Of a stretch of 47,026 nucleotides of DNA, positions 34,012 through 42,479 are shown piece by piece. Made by a program: the position numbers and the translations under genes. The DNA is from Candidatus Copromonas faecavium (nom. illeg.). GTDB lineage: Bacteria; Bacillota; Clostridia; Lachnospirales; Lachnospiraceae. The DNA lies in NCBI GenBank assembly GCA_018712915.1, contig DVGC01000047.1, positions 1 through 47,026 of the forward strand, in the 5' to 3' direction. The number at the start of each line of letters is the position of its first letter. The first letter of the stretch is position 1. The notes below the pieces were generated by a model. That model did no database searches. It was not told the DNA's origin and was given only the letters and a program-made list of their open reading frames with translations.

Positions 34012-34199
34012 ATTTGACAGGAGCTATTGCTCCCTATTTAGAAAGCTCTGCAGGATGCGCGCTCACACGAAACGGAAATCAGCCGTCAAAAGAACTGTAC
34101 CCGGCGCCAACGTTCGCAGGCAGAATTCTTTCTTTTTGGAAAACAGCAAAAAACCGGAAAATTCCGGAATATTTATCAGCATACAGGAGGATTTGATTC

Positions 34200-35207
34200 A
34201 TGATTATCATTTTAAAACAGAATGCAAACCAGGCTAAGGTTGAAAAATTAAAAGAAGATTTGATTCGCCGCGGCTTTAAGCTCCACCTCTCCCAGGGTAC
34301 CGAAGCGTCCCTTATCGGTCTGATTGGTGATACTTCTTCCATTCACGAAGACTGGTTAAAGGCCATTGACGTGGTGGAAGACGTAAAGCGAATCCGGGAG
34401 CCTTACAAAAAGGCCAGCCGTTCCATGCATCCGGAGGATTCCGTGATCGATGTCTGCGGGACAAAGATCGGCGGCGGAAACTTCCAGGTCATCGCCGGCC
34501 CCTGCTCCATCGAAACAAGGGAGCAAATTACGGAAGTGGCTCTGGACGTGAAGCGTTCCGGCGCCCATCTTCTCCGAGGAGGCGCCTTCAAACCCAGAAC
34601 TTCCCCCTATGCGTTCCAGGGACTTCATGAACAGGGTCTGGAGCTTCTTCTGGATGCCAAGCGTGCCTCCGGACTTCCGGTGGTAACAGAAATCATGAGC
34701 ACCGAGCATCTCCCCCTGTTTGAAGACGTGGATGTGATTCAGGTAGGTGCCCGCAACATGCAGAATTTCGAACTGTTAAAGGAGCTTGGAAAGCTGAACA
34801 AGCCCATCCTTTTAAAACGCGGTCTGGCCAACACGCTGGACGAGCTTTTAATGAGCGCCGAATACATTCTTGCAGGCGGCAACGAAAACGTCATCCTCTG
34901 CGAGCGCGGCATCCGGACCTTTGAAACATCCACAAGAAACACTCTGGAAATTTCGGCGATTCCGGTATTAAAGCAGAAGACCCATCTTCCTGTCATTGTA
35001 GACCCCAGCCACGCTTCCGGAATCCGCTCCCTGGTAGAACCGCTGTCTTTGGCCGCCATCGCAGCCGGAGCCAACGGCTTGATCATTGAGGTACACAACA
35101 ATCCGGAAAAAGCGCTCTGCGACGGCGCCCAGTCTCTGACGCCTCCGATGTTTGATGATTTGATGAGAAAAATCAACCGCTCCACAGAATTTTTCCGCAG
35201 TCTTTAA
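34200..35207 (+). CDS. aroF: 3-deoxy-7-phosphoheptulonate synthase (DAHP synthase, type I-beta)
   Basis: A 335-residue enzyme that condenses phosphoenolpyruvate and erythrose 4-phosphate, the first step of the shikimate pathway. The first 70 residues form a ferredoxin-like domain (MIIILKQNANQAKVEKLKED) as in Thermotoga-type enzymes, where it binds Tyr/Phe for feedback inhibition. The barrel follows: IAGPCSIET (98-106), RGGAFKPRTSPYAFQG (126-141), VDPSHASG. AGGAGG lies 9 bases before the ATG. The gene sits behind a Tyr/Phe-rich leader peptide and terminator, so both enzyme and transcript appear tuned to aromatic amino acids. No other shikimate gene lies next to it. Confidence 0.95.
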   Translation: MIIILKQNANQAKVEKLKEDLIRRGFKLHLSQGTEASLIGLIGDTSSIHEDWLKAIDVVEDVKRIREPYKKASRSMHPEDSVIDVCGTKIGGGNFQVIAGPCSIETREQITEVALDVKRSGAHLLRGGAFKPRTSPYAFQGLHEQGLELLLDAKRASGLPVVTEIMSTEHLPLFEDVDVIQVGARNMQNFELLKELGKLNKPILLKRGLANTLDELLMSAEYILAGGNENVILCERGIRTFETSTRNTLEISAIPVLKQKTHLPVIVDPSHASGIRSLVEPLSLAAIAAGANGLIIEVHNNPEKALCDGAQSLTPPMFDDLMRKINRSTEFFRSL

Positions 35208-35376
35208 ATCGTCCTTTCAGCAGAACGGCTCCTGCCTGCTGATAAACCATTCCAATCCACGAAACGGGGCCTGTAAATTCAGCCCCTAAACCAGCGGGAA
35301 GCAAAACAAAGACAGGATTCCCGCCTATAAGCGAAACATGATTTGCAAACACATGAAATATCTGCAAATATCAGAC

Positions 35377-35405
35377 TTGCCAGATGGTGGAAATAGTGTT
35401 AATAT
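35377..35405 (+). promoter_or_regulatory. yebC promoter
   Basis: TTGCCA (35377-35382), 17 bases, TAATAT (35400-35405). The preceding bases 35208-35376 contain two modest hairpins (GGGGC...GCCCC at 35265-35286, GCGGGAA...TTCCCGC at 35295-35325) that may end the aroF transcript, without a clear U-run. Confidence 0.65.
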
Positions 35406-35472
35406 GAATAAGTTGTGAAAATTCCTATTGAAATAAGAAGAAACGATTGTCAGGAGAAAAGGAGCTGGAACG

Positions 35473-36201
35473 ATGTCAGGACATTCAAAATTTGCCAACA
35501 TCAAGCATAAGAAAGAAAAAAATGACGCCGCAAAGGGTAAAATTTTCACCGTAATTGGAAGAGAAATTGCGGTCGCGGTAAAGGAAGGCGGTCCCGATCC
35601 CGCCAATAACAGCAAGCTGCGCGATGTAATCGCAAAAGCGAAATCCAACAATATGCCCAACGATACCATCGAACGCGGAATTAAGAAGGCAGCCGGAGAC
35701 CTGGGTTCCGTCAACTACGAAAACCTTACCTATGAAGGTTATGGTCCCAGCGGCGTCGCCATCATCGTTGATACATTAACCGACAATAAAAACCGGACGG
35801 CAGCCAATGTCAGAAGCGCTTTCACAAAAGGCGGCGGAAACGTAGGCTCCCAGGGCAGTGTGTCCTTTATGTTTGACAGAAAGGGCCAGATTATCATCGA
35901 CAAAGAAGAGTGCGACATGGACGCCGACGAACTGATGATGGCTGCCCTCGATGCAGGCGCCGAAGACTTCTCAGAGGAAGAAGACAGCTTTGAGGTTATC
36001 ACCGATCCCGATTCCTTCAGCGCTGTCCGTGAGGCACTGGAAGCCGCAGGTGTTCCCATGCTGGAAGCATCCGTCACCATGATTCCCCAGAACTGGGTGG
36101 AATTAACCGACGAGGATTCCATTAAGAAGATGAACCGGATTCTTGATCTCTTAGATGAGGATGATGACGTGCAGGCGGTCTACCACAACTGGGATGAATA
36201 A
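35473..36201 (+). CDS. YebC/PmpR (TACO1)-family protein
   Basis: A 242-residue member of the YebC family, with the typical start [20 protein letters not shown] followed by [40 protein letters not shown] and [19 protein letters not shown]. The family was annotated as transcriptional regulators; more recent work links YebC-type proteins to relief of ribosome stalling at proline-rich stretches. The C-terminus is acidic. AAAAGGAG lies well before the ATG. It is probably monocistronic. Confidence 0.94.
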   Translation: MSGHSKFANIKHKKEKNDAAKGKIFTVIGREIAVAVKEGGPDPANNSKLRDVIAKAKSNNMPNDTIERGIKKAAGDLGSVNYENLTYEGYGPSGVAIIVDTLTDNKNRTAANVRSAFTKGGGNVGSQGSVSFMFDRKGQIIIDKEECDMDADELMMAALDAGAEDFSEEEDSFEVITDPDSFSAVREALEAAGVPMLEASVTMIPQNWVELTDEDSIKKMNRILDLLDEDDDVQAVYHNWDE

Positions 36202-36330
36202 GCAGGACGGCCAAAAACCGCATAAAATCTGATTTTTCGGGTTATCGATATAATAAAAATTGCAGGAAACGTGCTCCAGTGACGATAAACCGGCATTTTT
36301 CCGGGGCGTCAGTTACGAATGTGCGAAAAG

Positions 36331-36373
36331 ACTCCTTTCCAAACACCATGCGGTGTGCGGGAGGGAGTTTTTT
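36331..36373 (+). terminator. Terminator downstream of yebC
   Basis: ACTCCTTTCC...ACACC pairs with GGTGT...GGGAGGGAGT (some G-U pairs, a 2-base internal loop), followed by TTTTTT. It lies 130 bases past the stop. Confidence 0.7.
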
Positions 36374-36498
36374 CATTGAGCGTAATATCCTCTGTTATTC
36401 ATTTCCGCCTCACTTATATACGGCGAAAGTGCAGCACTTCCCCCCGGCCGGTCAGCGACAGAAGGCCCCCGTCAGCACAAGCGCAGAAATCTGCTTTC

Positions 36499-37404
36499 TC
36501 AAGCACCTTCCCCGTTCTTTTTCGCATACTCTCCGCACAAATCCAGAAACAGTTCCATCAGCGGACTGACCCACTTGTTTTTATGATGGGCGCAGACTGC
36601 TGTGATGGTTCTGTCCGAAAGTCCGGTGGGAATCGTTTCCAGTTCTCCCGTCTCCAGTTCCTTTTTCACCGTAAACACCGGAAGGAACGAAATCCCCATA
36701 TCATTTTTTGCCAGATTCTTGATCGTCGGGATGCTCCAGAGCTCAATGGTATGATCGAGACAAATGGATTTTTCCCGAAGATACTGTTCAAAGATCTGCC
36801 GGAAAATGCAGTTCTGTTCATTGATAATAAATGGAACGGGAATCTCTCTGTCAGGTGTGATAAAATCCGGACAAAGCTTTTTCATTTCCGGGGATGCCAC
36901 CAGAACCAGCGAACATTCAGCCAGCGGATGAACCGTAAGGCTGGATCCGAATCCTCCCACATCTTCATAAAAGACCCCCAAATCCAACGACCCATCCAGA
37001 AGCTCATTGCGGATATCGTAACAGTTCATGGAGCGAAGAAACAGGCGCGCATTCGGCGCCCTCCTGTGAAATTCCTTTAAAACAGGCGGCAGATAATAGC
37101 ACAAAAGGCTCTCGCCGACGCCGATGTTCAGGCTGCCCTGGCAGTCCGATAAATCATCCTGGAAAAACCGCAGCCTGTCCACCGACTGAAGAATTTCATC
37201 CGCATAGGGAATCAGCCGCTCTCCCGCCTTTGTCAGTACCATTCTTCTGCCGATTTTCTCAAAAAGAGGCACCGACAGCTCCTGTTCCAGCTGATTCATC
37301 TGGAAAGTAATGGTCGACTGAGTATAATTTAACTTCTCAGCCGCCTTACTGAACCCGCCTTCGTCTACAATGGTCCGAAAAGTCTGCAGGTATTTCAGTT
37401 CCAA
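36499..37404 (-). CDS. LysR-family transcriptional regulator
   Basis: About 301 residues. The HTH at about 4-60 reads YLQTFRTIVDEGGFSKAAEK then NYTQSTITFQMNQLEQEL, followed by an effector domain. A TTG at 37404 is the likely start, because it gives the canonical MELKYLQTF and has GGGAGGGG 5 bases upstream; ATGs at 37419/37422 overlap that ribosome site. It is divergent from an MFS gene, with the T-N11-A-containing palindrome TTCAATATTTTTGAA between them, the usual binding site type. It probably controls the transporter and itself. Confidence 0.88.
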   Translation of the reverse strand: MELKYLQTFRTIVDEGGFSKAAEKLNYTQSTITFQMNQLEQELSVPLFEKIGRRMVLTKAGERLIPYADEILQSVDRLRFFQDDLSDCQGSLNIGVGESLLCYYLPPVLKEFHRRAPNARLFLRSMNCYDIRNELLDGSLDLGVFYEDVGGFGSSLTVHPLAECSLVLVASPEMKKLCPDFITPDREIPVPFIINEQNCIFRQIFEQYLREKSICLDHTIELWSIPTIKNLAKNDMGISFLPVFTVKKELETGELETIPTGLSDRTITAVCAHHKNKWVSPLMELFLDLCGEYAKKNGEGA

Positions 37405-37427
37405 AAAATCCCCTCCCATCACGCTTT

Positions 37428-37442
37428 TATTTCAATATTTTT
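37428..37442. promoter_or_regulatory. LysR-type binding site between LysR and MFS genes
   Basis: TTCAA-TATTT-TTGAA, a 5-5-5 palindrome containing a T-N11-A box. It sits in the AT-rich intergenic region, close to the likely promoter of the LysR gene. Confidence 0.5.
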
Positions 37443-37467
37443 GAATTAAACAATAAAATATTTCAAT

Positions 37468-37496
37468 TTTACAATATTATTCCATGGATGTATTAT
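37468..37496 (+). promoter_or_regulatory. MFS transporter promoter
   Basis: TTTACA (37468-37473), 17 bases, TATTAT (37491-37496). It gives a leader of about 123 bases before the chosen start. Confidence 0.65.
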
Positions 37497-37625
37497 AAAA
37501 GAAATTTTCCGGAAATGCAACAGCGGAGAAGAAAGCCGATGCAGCAGGAAATTCCGCTCGCAGAATCAGAATGCTCTTCCGGACGAGAACAAAGCATCCT
37601 ATTGTATAAAAGGAGGAACCACCCT

Positions 37626-38837
37626 ATGAAACAGGAATCAAAAAATATCCGGGAACTTCTGCGAATCATCCTCATCGTCACGGCCGCATGTCTGGTGCAT
37701 GGCACCATGCAGGGGGTACACGATAATTATGGGATCATGATGACGGGTCTCATTCCGGTAACCGGAATTGACTATGCGGGCATCAGCTTCTGCATCGGAG
37801 CCGGCGCCCTGGTCTACGGCTTCGCCCAGCCCTTTCTTGGCATGATTGCCCTCAAAAAATCCAATACCTTCGTGATTCTTTTGGGCATCTTTTTTACCAT
37901 CACCGGGCTGATTGCAACGCCAATGTGCCGGAATTTCTTTTCGCTTTTTCTCTTTTTTGGTCTGGTCCTGCCCTTTGGCACCACCGGACTTTGTTTCGGC
38001 ATCGTCATGGGAGCCATCACACCGGTTCTCGGAGAACGCCGGGCCGCCATTGTTTCCGGTATCGTACAGGCAAGCGCAGGAATCGGAGACGCCATCATGT
38101 CACCGGGTCTGGAACGAATGATATCCGGATTCGGTATCCGTACAGCCATGGCTGTTCTTGTTCTCCCATTCCTGGTAATGATCCCGATTGCCTTCTGGAT
38201 CGGGAAAACCGGTCAGTCTCATGAAAACGCTCAGAAACAGGACGCCCTGAAAAACCAGTCTCTGGTTTCCATTTTAAAAAATGCGCTCTCCGACCGGGAT
38301 TATCGGCTTCTGGTCATTGGTTTTGCCACCTGCGGCTTTAATATGTCCATCATCGAAAGCCACTTATTCTCCCAGTATCTCTCTTATGGAATACCGGGGC
38401 AGATCGCTTCCCTGACTCTGACGGTTTATGGAATTGCCACCATGCTGGGAGCCGTAGCCGTCGGTTTCCTGGGAACAAAATTTCCTATGAAAAATGTCCT
38501 GGGATGCGTCTATACAATCCGGATTTTTATTTCTCTGGGCTTCCTGTTCCTGCCGAAAACGGCTGCCTTTGCTTTCATCGCCACCACCCTTTTAGGAATC
38601 AGCGGCGACGCCACAGTCCCGCCCACTTCCGGCATCATCAGCCATAAATTCGGCCCGGAGCGAATGGCAGTGCTTTATGGATTTACCCTGGTGGGACACC
38701 AGATCGGCGCCTTCTTAAGCTCCAGTCTCGGGGGAATGCTGGTAAAAGCCGGGATGGGATATGCGCCTTTATGGGCGGTGAATCTCTGTCTGGCCTCCAT
38801 CGCAGCCGCAGCCAGCTTTTCCATCCATCGTTCCTGA
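37626..38837 (+). CDS. Major facilitator superfamily transporter
   Basis: A 403-residue MFS permease with about 12 hydrophobic helices (for example IILIVTAACLVHGTMQGVHD in TM1 and LYGFTLVGHQIGAFLSSSLG late in the C-half). Small glycine-rich signatures occur between helices 2-3 and 8-9. ATG 37626 has AAGGAGG 9 bases upstream; the frame is open further upstream but lacks a ribosome site. The closest feel is to monocarboxylate/oxalate-formate-type antiporters, but the substrate is not determined. It is divergent from a LysR gene and followed by peptidase genes; import of a small organic acid or peptide-derived compound is a guess. Confidence 0.88.
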   Translation: MKQESKNIRELLRIILIVTAACLVHGTMQGVHDNYGIMMTGLIPVTGIDYAGISFCIGAGALVYGFAQPFLGMIALKKSNTFVILLGIFFTITGLIATPMCRNFFSLFLFFGLVLPFGTTGLCFGIVMGAITPVLGERRAAIVSGIVQASAGIGDAIMSPGLERMISGFGIRTAMAVLVLPFLVMIPIAFWIGKTGQSHENAQKQDALKNQSLVSILKNALSDRDYRLLVIGFATCGFNMSIIESHLFSQYLSYGIPGQIASLTLTVYGIATMLGAVAVGFLGTKFPMKNVLGCVYTIRIFISLGFLFLPKTAAFAFIATTLLGISGDATVPPTSGIISHKFGPERMAVLYGFTLVGHQIGAFLSSSLGGMLVKAGMGYAPLWAVNLCLASIAAAASFSIHRS

Positions 38838-38880
38838 GTAAAGCATAAACGGGTCAAAGCATTCATTATACAGGCAAATC

Positions 38881-38936
38881 CATTCTGTTTTTCTAAAAAT
38901 CAGAATGCATGTTAAAAAAGAACTCTTTTTTCTCCA
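38881..38936 (+). terminator. Hairpins after the MFS gene, possible terminator
   Basis: CATTCTG (38881-38887) and CAGAATG (38901-38907) flank TTTTT-CT-AAAAA. A second AAAAAAG...CTTTTTT hairpin ends in a T-run. Confidence 0.5.
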
Positions 38937-38962
38937 AATCCATTCCTCCCCGCCTGAAAATC

Positions 38963-38971
38963 TGCTATACT
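38963..38971 (+). promoter_or_regulatory. Extended -10 promoter of S9 peptidase copy 1
   Basis: TGC-TATACT with the upstream word AAAATC; no good -35. The same AAATCTGCTA word precedes the M20 gene (41025-41039) and the TauE gene (32308-32320). Confidence 0.5.
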
Positions 38972-39041
38972 GGAGGAAAGCGCCGGAGGCTGTCCGTCTC
39001 TTTGCTGCCCGGACGCATATTTTACGAAAAAGGAGAATCAT

Positions 39042-40967
39042 ATGAAAAAAGTTGAGATTGATACCTTTCTGAAGTTTCAATTCGTAAGCAGTCCCACCTT
39101 CTCCCCTGACGGAGCCTGGGTTGCCTTCCTTGTGACCACGGCCGACAGAGAAAAAAATATGTACCATAAAAATTTATATGCATACCATCCGGAAACCGGA
39201 AAACTTCTCCGGCTGACCTCCAGAGGCGACTGCAAAACTTATACCTGGACCAGCGGGCATACGCTCCTGTTTTCGGCAGACCGGGACCTCAAAAAGGAAG
39301 AAGGCAGCTCACCATCCACCGCCTTTTATGAGCTGTCGGTCCACGGAGGCGAAGCGGAACCGGCCTTCCAGATCCCGGAAGCGGTTTCTTCCATCCAGGC
39401 TCTGCCGGACCACCGGTTCCTGGTGATGATAAACTACGACAACTACAAAGAAACGAGGAAGTCTTCCTACGAGGTCATCGACGAGCTTCCTTTCTGGAGC
39501 AACGGACATGGGTTCACCAATGCCAGAAGAAACCGTCTGGCCATCTTTGACCGCGAAAGCGGACAGCTGACCTGGGTGGCAGATTCCTGGACAGACTGCA
39601 TGGAATATTCCCTGTTCGGCGATCTGCTGTTATACCGTGCCTATCCCTTTAAACAAAGTGTCCGCGGTCCAAAACCGGGAATCTACCTTTACAACATGAA
39701 AACCGGTGAAACGAAAACCATGCTGGAGCCGGAAACCAGACGGACCGGTGCCATCGAGCTTTTAAACGAGCAGGAGGCCATCGTCCAGTCGGTGGATCTT
39801 TCCTGCACCGATTTCACGACTTACTGCGACTTTTACAAATTGAATCTTTCCGACGGTTCCTTAAGCCTTTTTGCTCCTTATGACTATTCCGTCGGCTCCT
39901 CTGTGGGAAGCGACGCAAGATACGGCGGCGGGCAGTCCCATAAGGCTGTGAACGGAGATTTCTATTTTGTCTCCACGGTCAACGACTTTTCCTTCCTTTA
40001 CCTGCTGAAAAAGGATGGAACCATTTCCGGCCCGCTGACAAAAGGAAGCTCCTGCGACAGCTTCGATATCTGCGGCGATCACCTGGCAAGCTGTGAATTT
40101 CAGGGAATGAAGCTGGCAGAGCTCTATGTCGACGGTGTGCAGGTGACTCATTTCAATAACTGGCTGGAACAGGAATACCAGCTTTCCCGCCCGGAACCGC
40201 TGATCTTTCGGGCAAAAGACGGTTATGAAATCCATGGCTGGGTCATGAAACCGGCAGACTATGAAGAAGGAAAAACCTATCCGGCCATCCTCAACATCCA
40301 TGGCGGACCCCGTTCGGTCTTCTCTGACGTTTACTATCATGAAATGCAGGTTTGGGCCAGCGCAGGCTATTTCGTCTTCTATTCCAATCCCAGAGGCTCC
40401 GACGGACGAGGCTCGGATTTCGGCAATGTAAACGGCCTGTACGGGACGGTGGATTATGAAAATCTTATGGACTTCACCGACGAAGTCTTAAAACGGTATC
40501 CGGCCATCGATAAAGAACGGGTCGGAGTCACCGGCGGCTCCTACGGCGGAATCATGACCAACTGGATCGTGGGCCATACGGACCGGTTTAAAGCTGCCGT
40601 TTCCCAGCGCTCCATTGCCAACTGGATTTCCTATGAACACAGCTCGGACATCGGCCACTATTTCGTCCTGATGGACCTGGGTGGAAATACCAGGACGACT
40701 CCAAAGCTGCTCTGGGATCAGTCTCCGCTTCAGTTCGCTCCCAACTGCAGGACACCGATTCTCTTCCTCCACTCTGACCAGGATTACCGCTGCTATATGG
40801 CCGAAGGGCTGGCGATGTACAGCGCGGTTAAGCGAAACGGCTGTCCGGCCAGACTTTGCCTGTTCCACGGCGAAAACCATGAGCTTTCCAGAAGCGGAAA
40901 GCCGGAAAACCGGATTGACCGGATGAAAGAACTGATTGACTGGATGGATCAGTGGCTGAAAAAATAA
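39042..40967 (+). CDS. S9-family prolyl oligopeptidase-like peptidase (copy 1)
   Basis: A 641-residue serine peptidase of the acylaminoacyl/dipeptidyl-peptidase group. A seven-bladed propeller (about 1-370, with repeats such as VSSPTFSPDGAWVAF) gates a C-terminal alpha/beta-hydrolase. The nucleophile is S500 in TGGSYGG; Asp lies in HSDQDYRC and His in HGENHELSRSG. There is no signal peptide, so it is cytoplasmic and likely trims short peptides. It is nearly the same length and layout as the gene at 42480, with an M20 peptidase between them. Confidence 0.93.
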   Translation: MKKVEIDTFLKFQFVSSPTFSPDGAWVAFLVTTADREKNMYHKNLYAYHPETGKLLRLTSRGDCKTYTWTSGHTLLFSADRDLKKEEGSSPSTAFYELSVHGGEAEPAFQIPEAVSSIQALPDHRFLVMINYDNYKETRKSSYEVIDELPFWSNGHGFTNARRNRLAIFDRESGQLTWVADSWTDCMEYSLFGDLLLYRAYPFKQSVRGPKPGIYLYNMKTGETKTMLEPETRRTGAIELLNEQEAIVQSVDLSCTDFTTYCDFYKLNLSDGSLSLFAPYDYSVGSSVGSDARYGGGQSHKAVNGDFYFVSTVNDFSFLYLLKKDGTISGPLTKGSSCDSFDICGDHLASCEFQGMKLAELYVDGVQVTHFNNWLEQEYQLSRPEPLIFRAKDGYEIHGWVMKPADYEEGKTYPAILNIHGGPRSVFSDVYYHEMQVWASAGYFVFYSNPRGSDGRGSDFGNVNGLYGTVDYENLMDFTDEVLKRYPAIDKERVGVTGGSYGGIMTNWIVGHTDRFKAAVSQRSIANWISYEHSSDIGHYFVLMDLGGNTRTTPKLLWDQSPLQFAPNCRTPILFLHSDQDYRCYMAEGLAMYSAVKRNGCPARLCLFHGENHELSRSGKPENRIDRMKELIDWMDQWLKK

Positions 40968-41033
40968 GCAGCAAATTTTGTTTATTCTTTCCCAATTTAT
41001 ACAAAAATAGTTTCTCATTTTGTAAAAATCTGC

Positions 41034-41103
41034 TATACTTAGAAAGGATGCCGCGGCTGCCTGACAACATGCAGGCCATAACCTATCTGCAGGCACGGCA
41101 TCC
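41034..41103 (+). promoter_or_regulatory. M20 peptidase promoter and structured leader
   Basis: Extended -10 TGC-TATACT (41031-41039). The predicted start (about 41046) opens with GGATGCCG-CGGC-TGCCTG, which pairs with CAGGCA-CGGCATCC (41090-41103): a 14-bp stem with a 4-base bulge at the very 5' end of the transcript. Confidence 0.55.
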
Positions 41104-41139
41104 ATGTTTGATAAAGCGAAAAGCAAGGAGGAAAACAGG

Positions 41140-42387
41140 ATGGAATATCAGGTATCGGAAAAAATCCAGAAAAAGCTGGATGCCCTGACGGCAGATGCCA
41201 GCGTACAGAAGGCCCTTGCCTTTATGGAAGAGGATCAGGAGCAGATCATTGAAAAGCAGATTGATCTGACTCTCATTCCCGCTCCCACCTACCACGAGGA
41301 AAAGAAGGCAGCAAGGCTTCTGGAAATGTTTAAAGAGGAAGGACTGGAAGACTGCCATATTGACGAATACGGCAACTGTGTCGGAATCCGCAGGGGAACC
41401 GGCGGAGGAAAGACCACTCTTGTGGAAGGCCATATGGATACGGTATTCCCTCTTGATACGGAATTAAAGATTGTACGGGAAGACGGCTTCATCAAATGCC
41501 CCGGCATTGTGGACGATACCAGAGGCTGCGCTGCCGTTCTCTCCACGGTCCGCGCCCTGAATGCTGCCGGCATCCAGACAAAGGGAGACATTCACTTTGT
41601 GGGAACGGTGCAGGAGGAAGGAACCGGCGCTTTAAAGGGCATGCAGTATTACGTAAAGCATCATCCGGAGCTGGAAGCCAGCATCTCCGTTGACGGTCCC
41701 GGCTATCAGGAAATCACCTATGAGGCCACAGGAATCCAGACCTATGAGGTAACCTTCAACGGCATCGGCGGACATGCCTGCGGAATGTTCGGCAAAGTGG
41801 CCAACCCCCTTCACGCGGCGGCAAGAGCCATCGCAAAAATCTCCGATTTCCAGGTGCCCAAGGAGCCCATGACCACCTTCGCCGTCACCAACTTCCATGC
41901 CGGAAGCTTTGAATCGGTTCATGCCATCGTCCCCTCCGCCACCATCCGCTTCAACTTCCGTTCCAACTCCCAGGAGGAACTGGAAAAACTCCGCGGACGG
42001 ATCTTCGATGCCATCGAGGAGGCATGCAGGGAAGAAACCGAGCGCTGGGGTAAGGATACCATCACCTATGAAGTAAAGCATATCTGCGACGTCAACGCCG
42101 GCGGACAGGATGAGCACGCTCCCATCGTGGAAGCGGCCATGGCTGCCTCCAGATACATCGGCGGCGAAGAGCCCCGCCTCGGAAACGGAGGTTCCACCAA
42201 CTGCAACCGTGCCCTGGAAGCCGGACTTCCTGCCGTCTGCCTGGGAATGGGTGCCGACTATGACTCCAAGGCTCATACATTAAACGAGCAGTTCAAGGTG
42301 GAAGGCGCCTACAAAGGCTGCCAGCTGACCCTGCTTCTTACCCTGCTCTGTGCCGGAACGGAGCTGGAGGACAGCATCATCGAATAA
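41140..42387 (+). CDS. M20-family metallopeptidase
   Basis: A 415-residue zinc peptidase/deacylase. LVEGHMDTVFPLD supplies the first metal histidine and its aspartate, PGIVDDTRGCAAVLS the bridging aspartate, TVQEEGTGALKG the catalytic glutamate pair, and NGGSTNCNRALEAGLP with KAHTLNEQ the C-terminal metal site. The lid domain GIGGHACGMFGKVANPLHAA is typical. ATG 41140 has AAGGAGG 8 bases upstream; an in-frame ATG at 41104 lies inside the leader hairpin. It probably cleaves di- or tripeptides released by the flanking S9 enzymes; specificity is not readable from sequence. Confidence 0.92.
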   Translation: MEYQVSEKIQKKLDALTADASVQKALAFMEEDQEQIIEKQIDLTLIPAPTYHEEKKAARLLEMFKEEGLEDCHIDEYGNCVGIRRGTGGGKTTLVEGHMDTVFPLDTELKIVREDGFIKCPGIVDDTRGCAAVLSTVRALNAAGIQTKGDIHFVGTVQEEGTGALKGMQYYVKHHPELEASISVDGPGYQEITYEATGIQTYEVTFNGIGGHACGMFGKVANPLHAAARAIAKISDFQVPKEPMTTFAVTNFHAGSFESVHAIVPSATIRFNFRSNSQEELEKLRGRIFDAIEEACREETERWGKDTITYEVKHICDVNAGGQDEHAPIVEAAMAASRYIGGEEPRLGNGGSTNCNRALEAGLPAVCLGMGADYDSKAHTLNEQFKVEGAYKGCQLTLLLTLLCAGTELEDSIIE

Positions 42388-42479
42388 GACAATTCAGACC
42401 GCTTGAACAGGCGGCAAATTAAAATCAACGGAAACTGTTCCACAGAATAATAAAATAAATCAAATAAAGGAGAACGGTT

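Noticed and set aside
33773-34237. 154-codon plus-strand frame across the DAHP synthase leader
   Set aside because: It starts inside the -35 box, has no ribosome site, uses a different frame from the Tyr/Phe peptide, and runs through the attenuator terminator into aroF.
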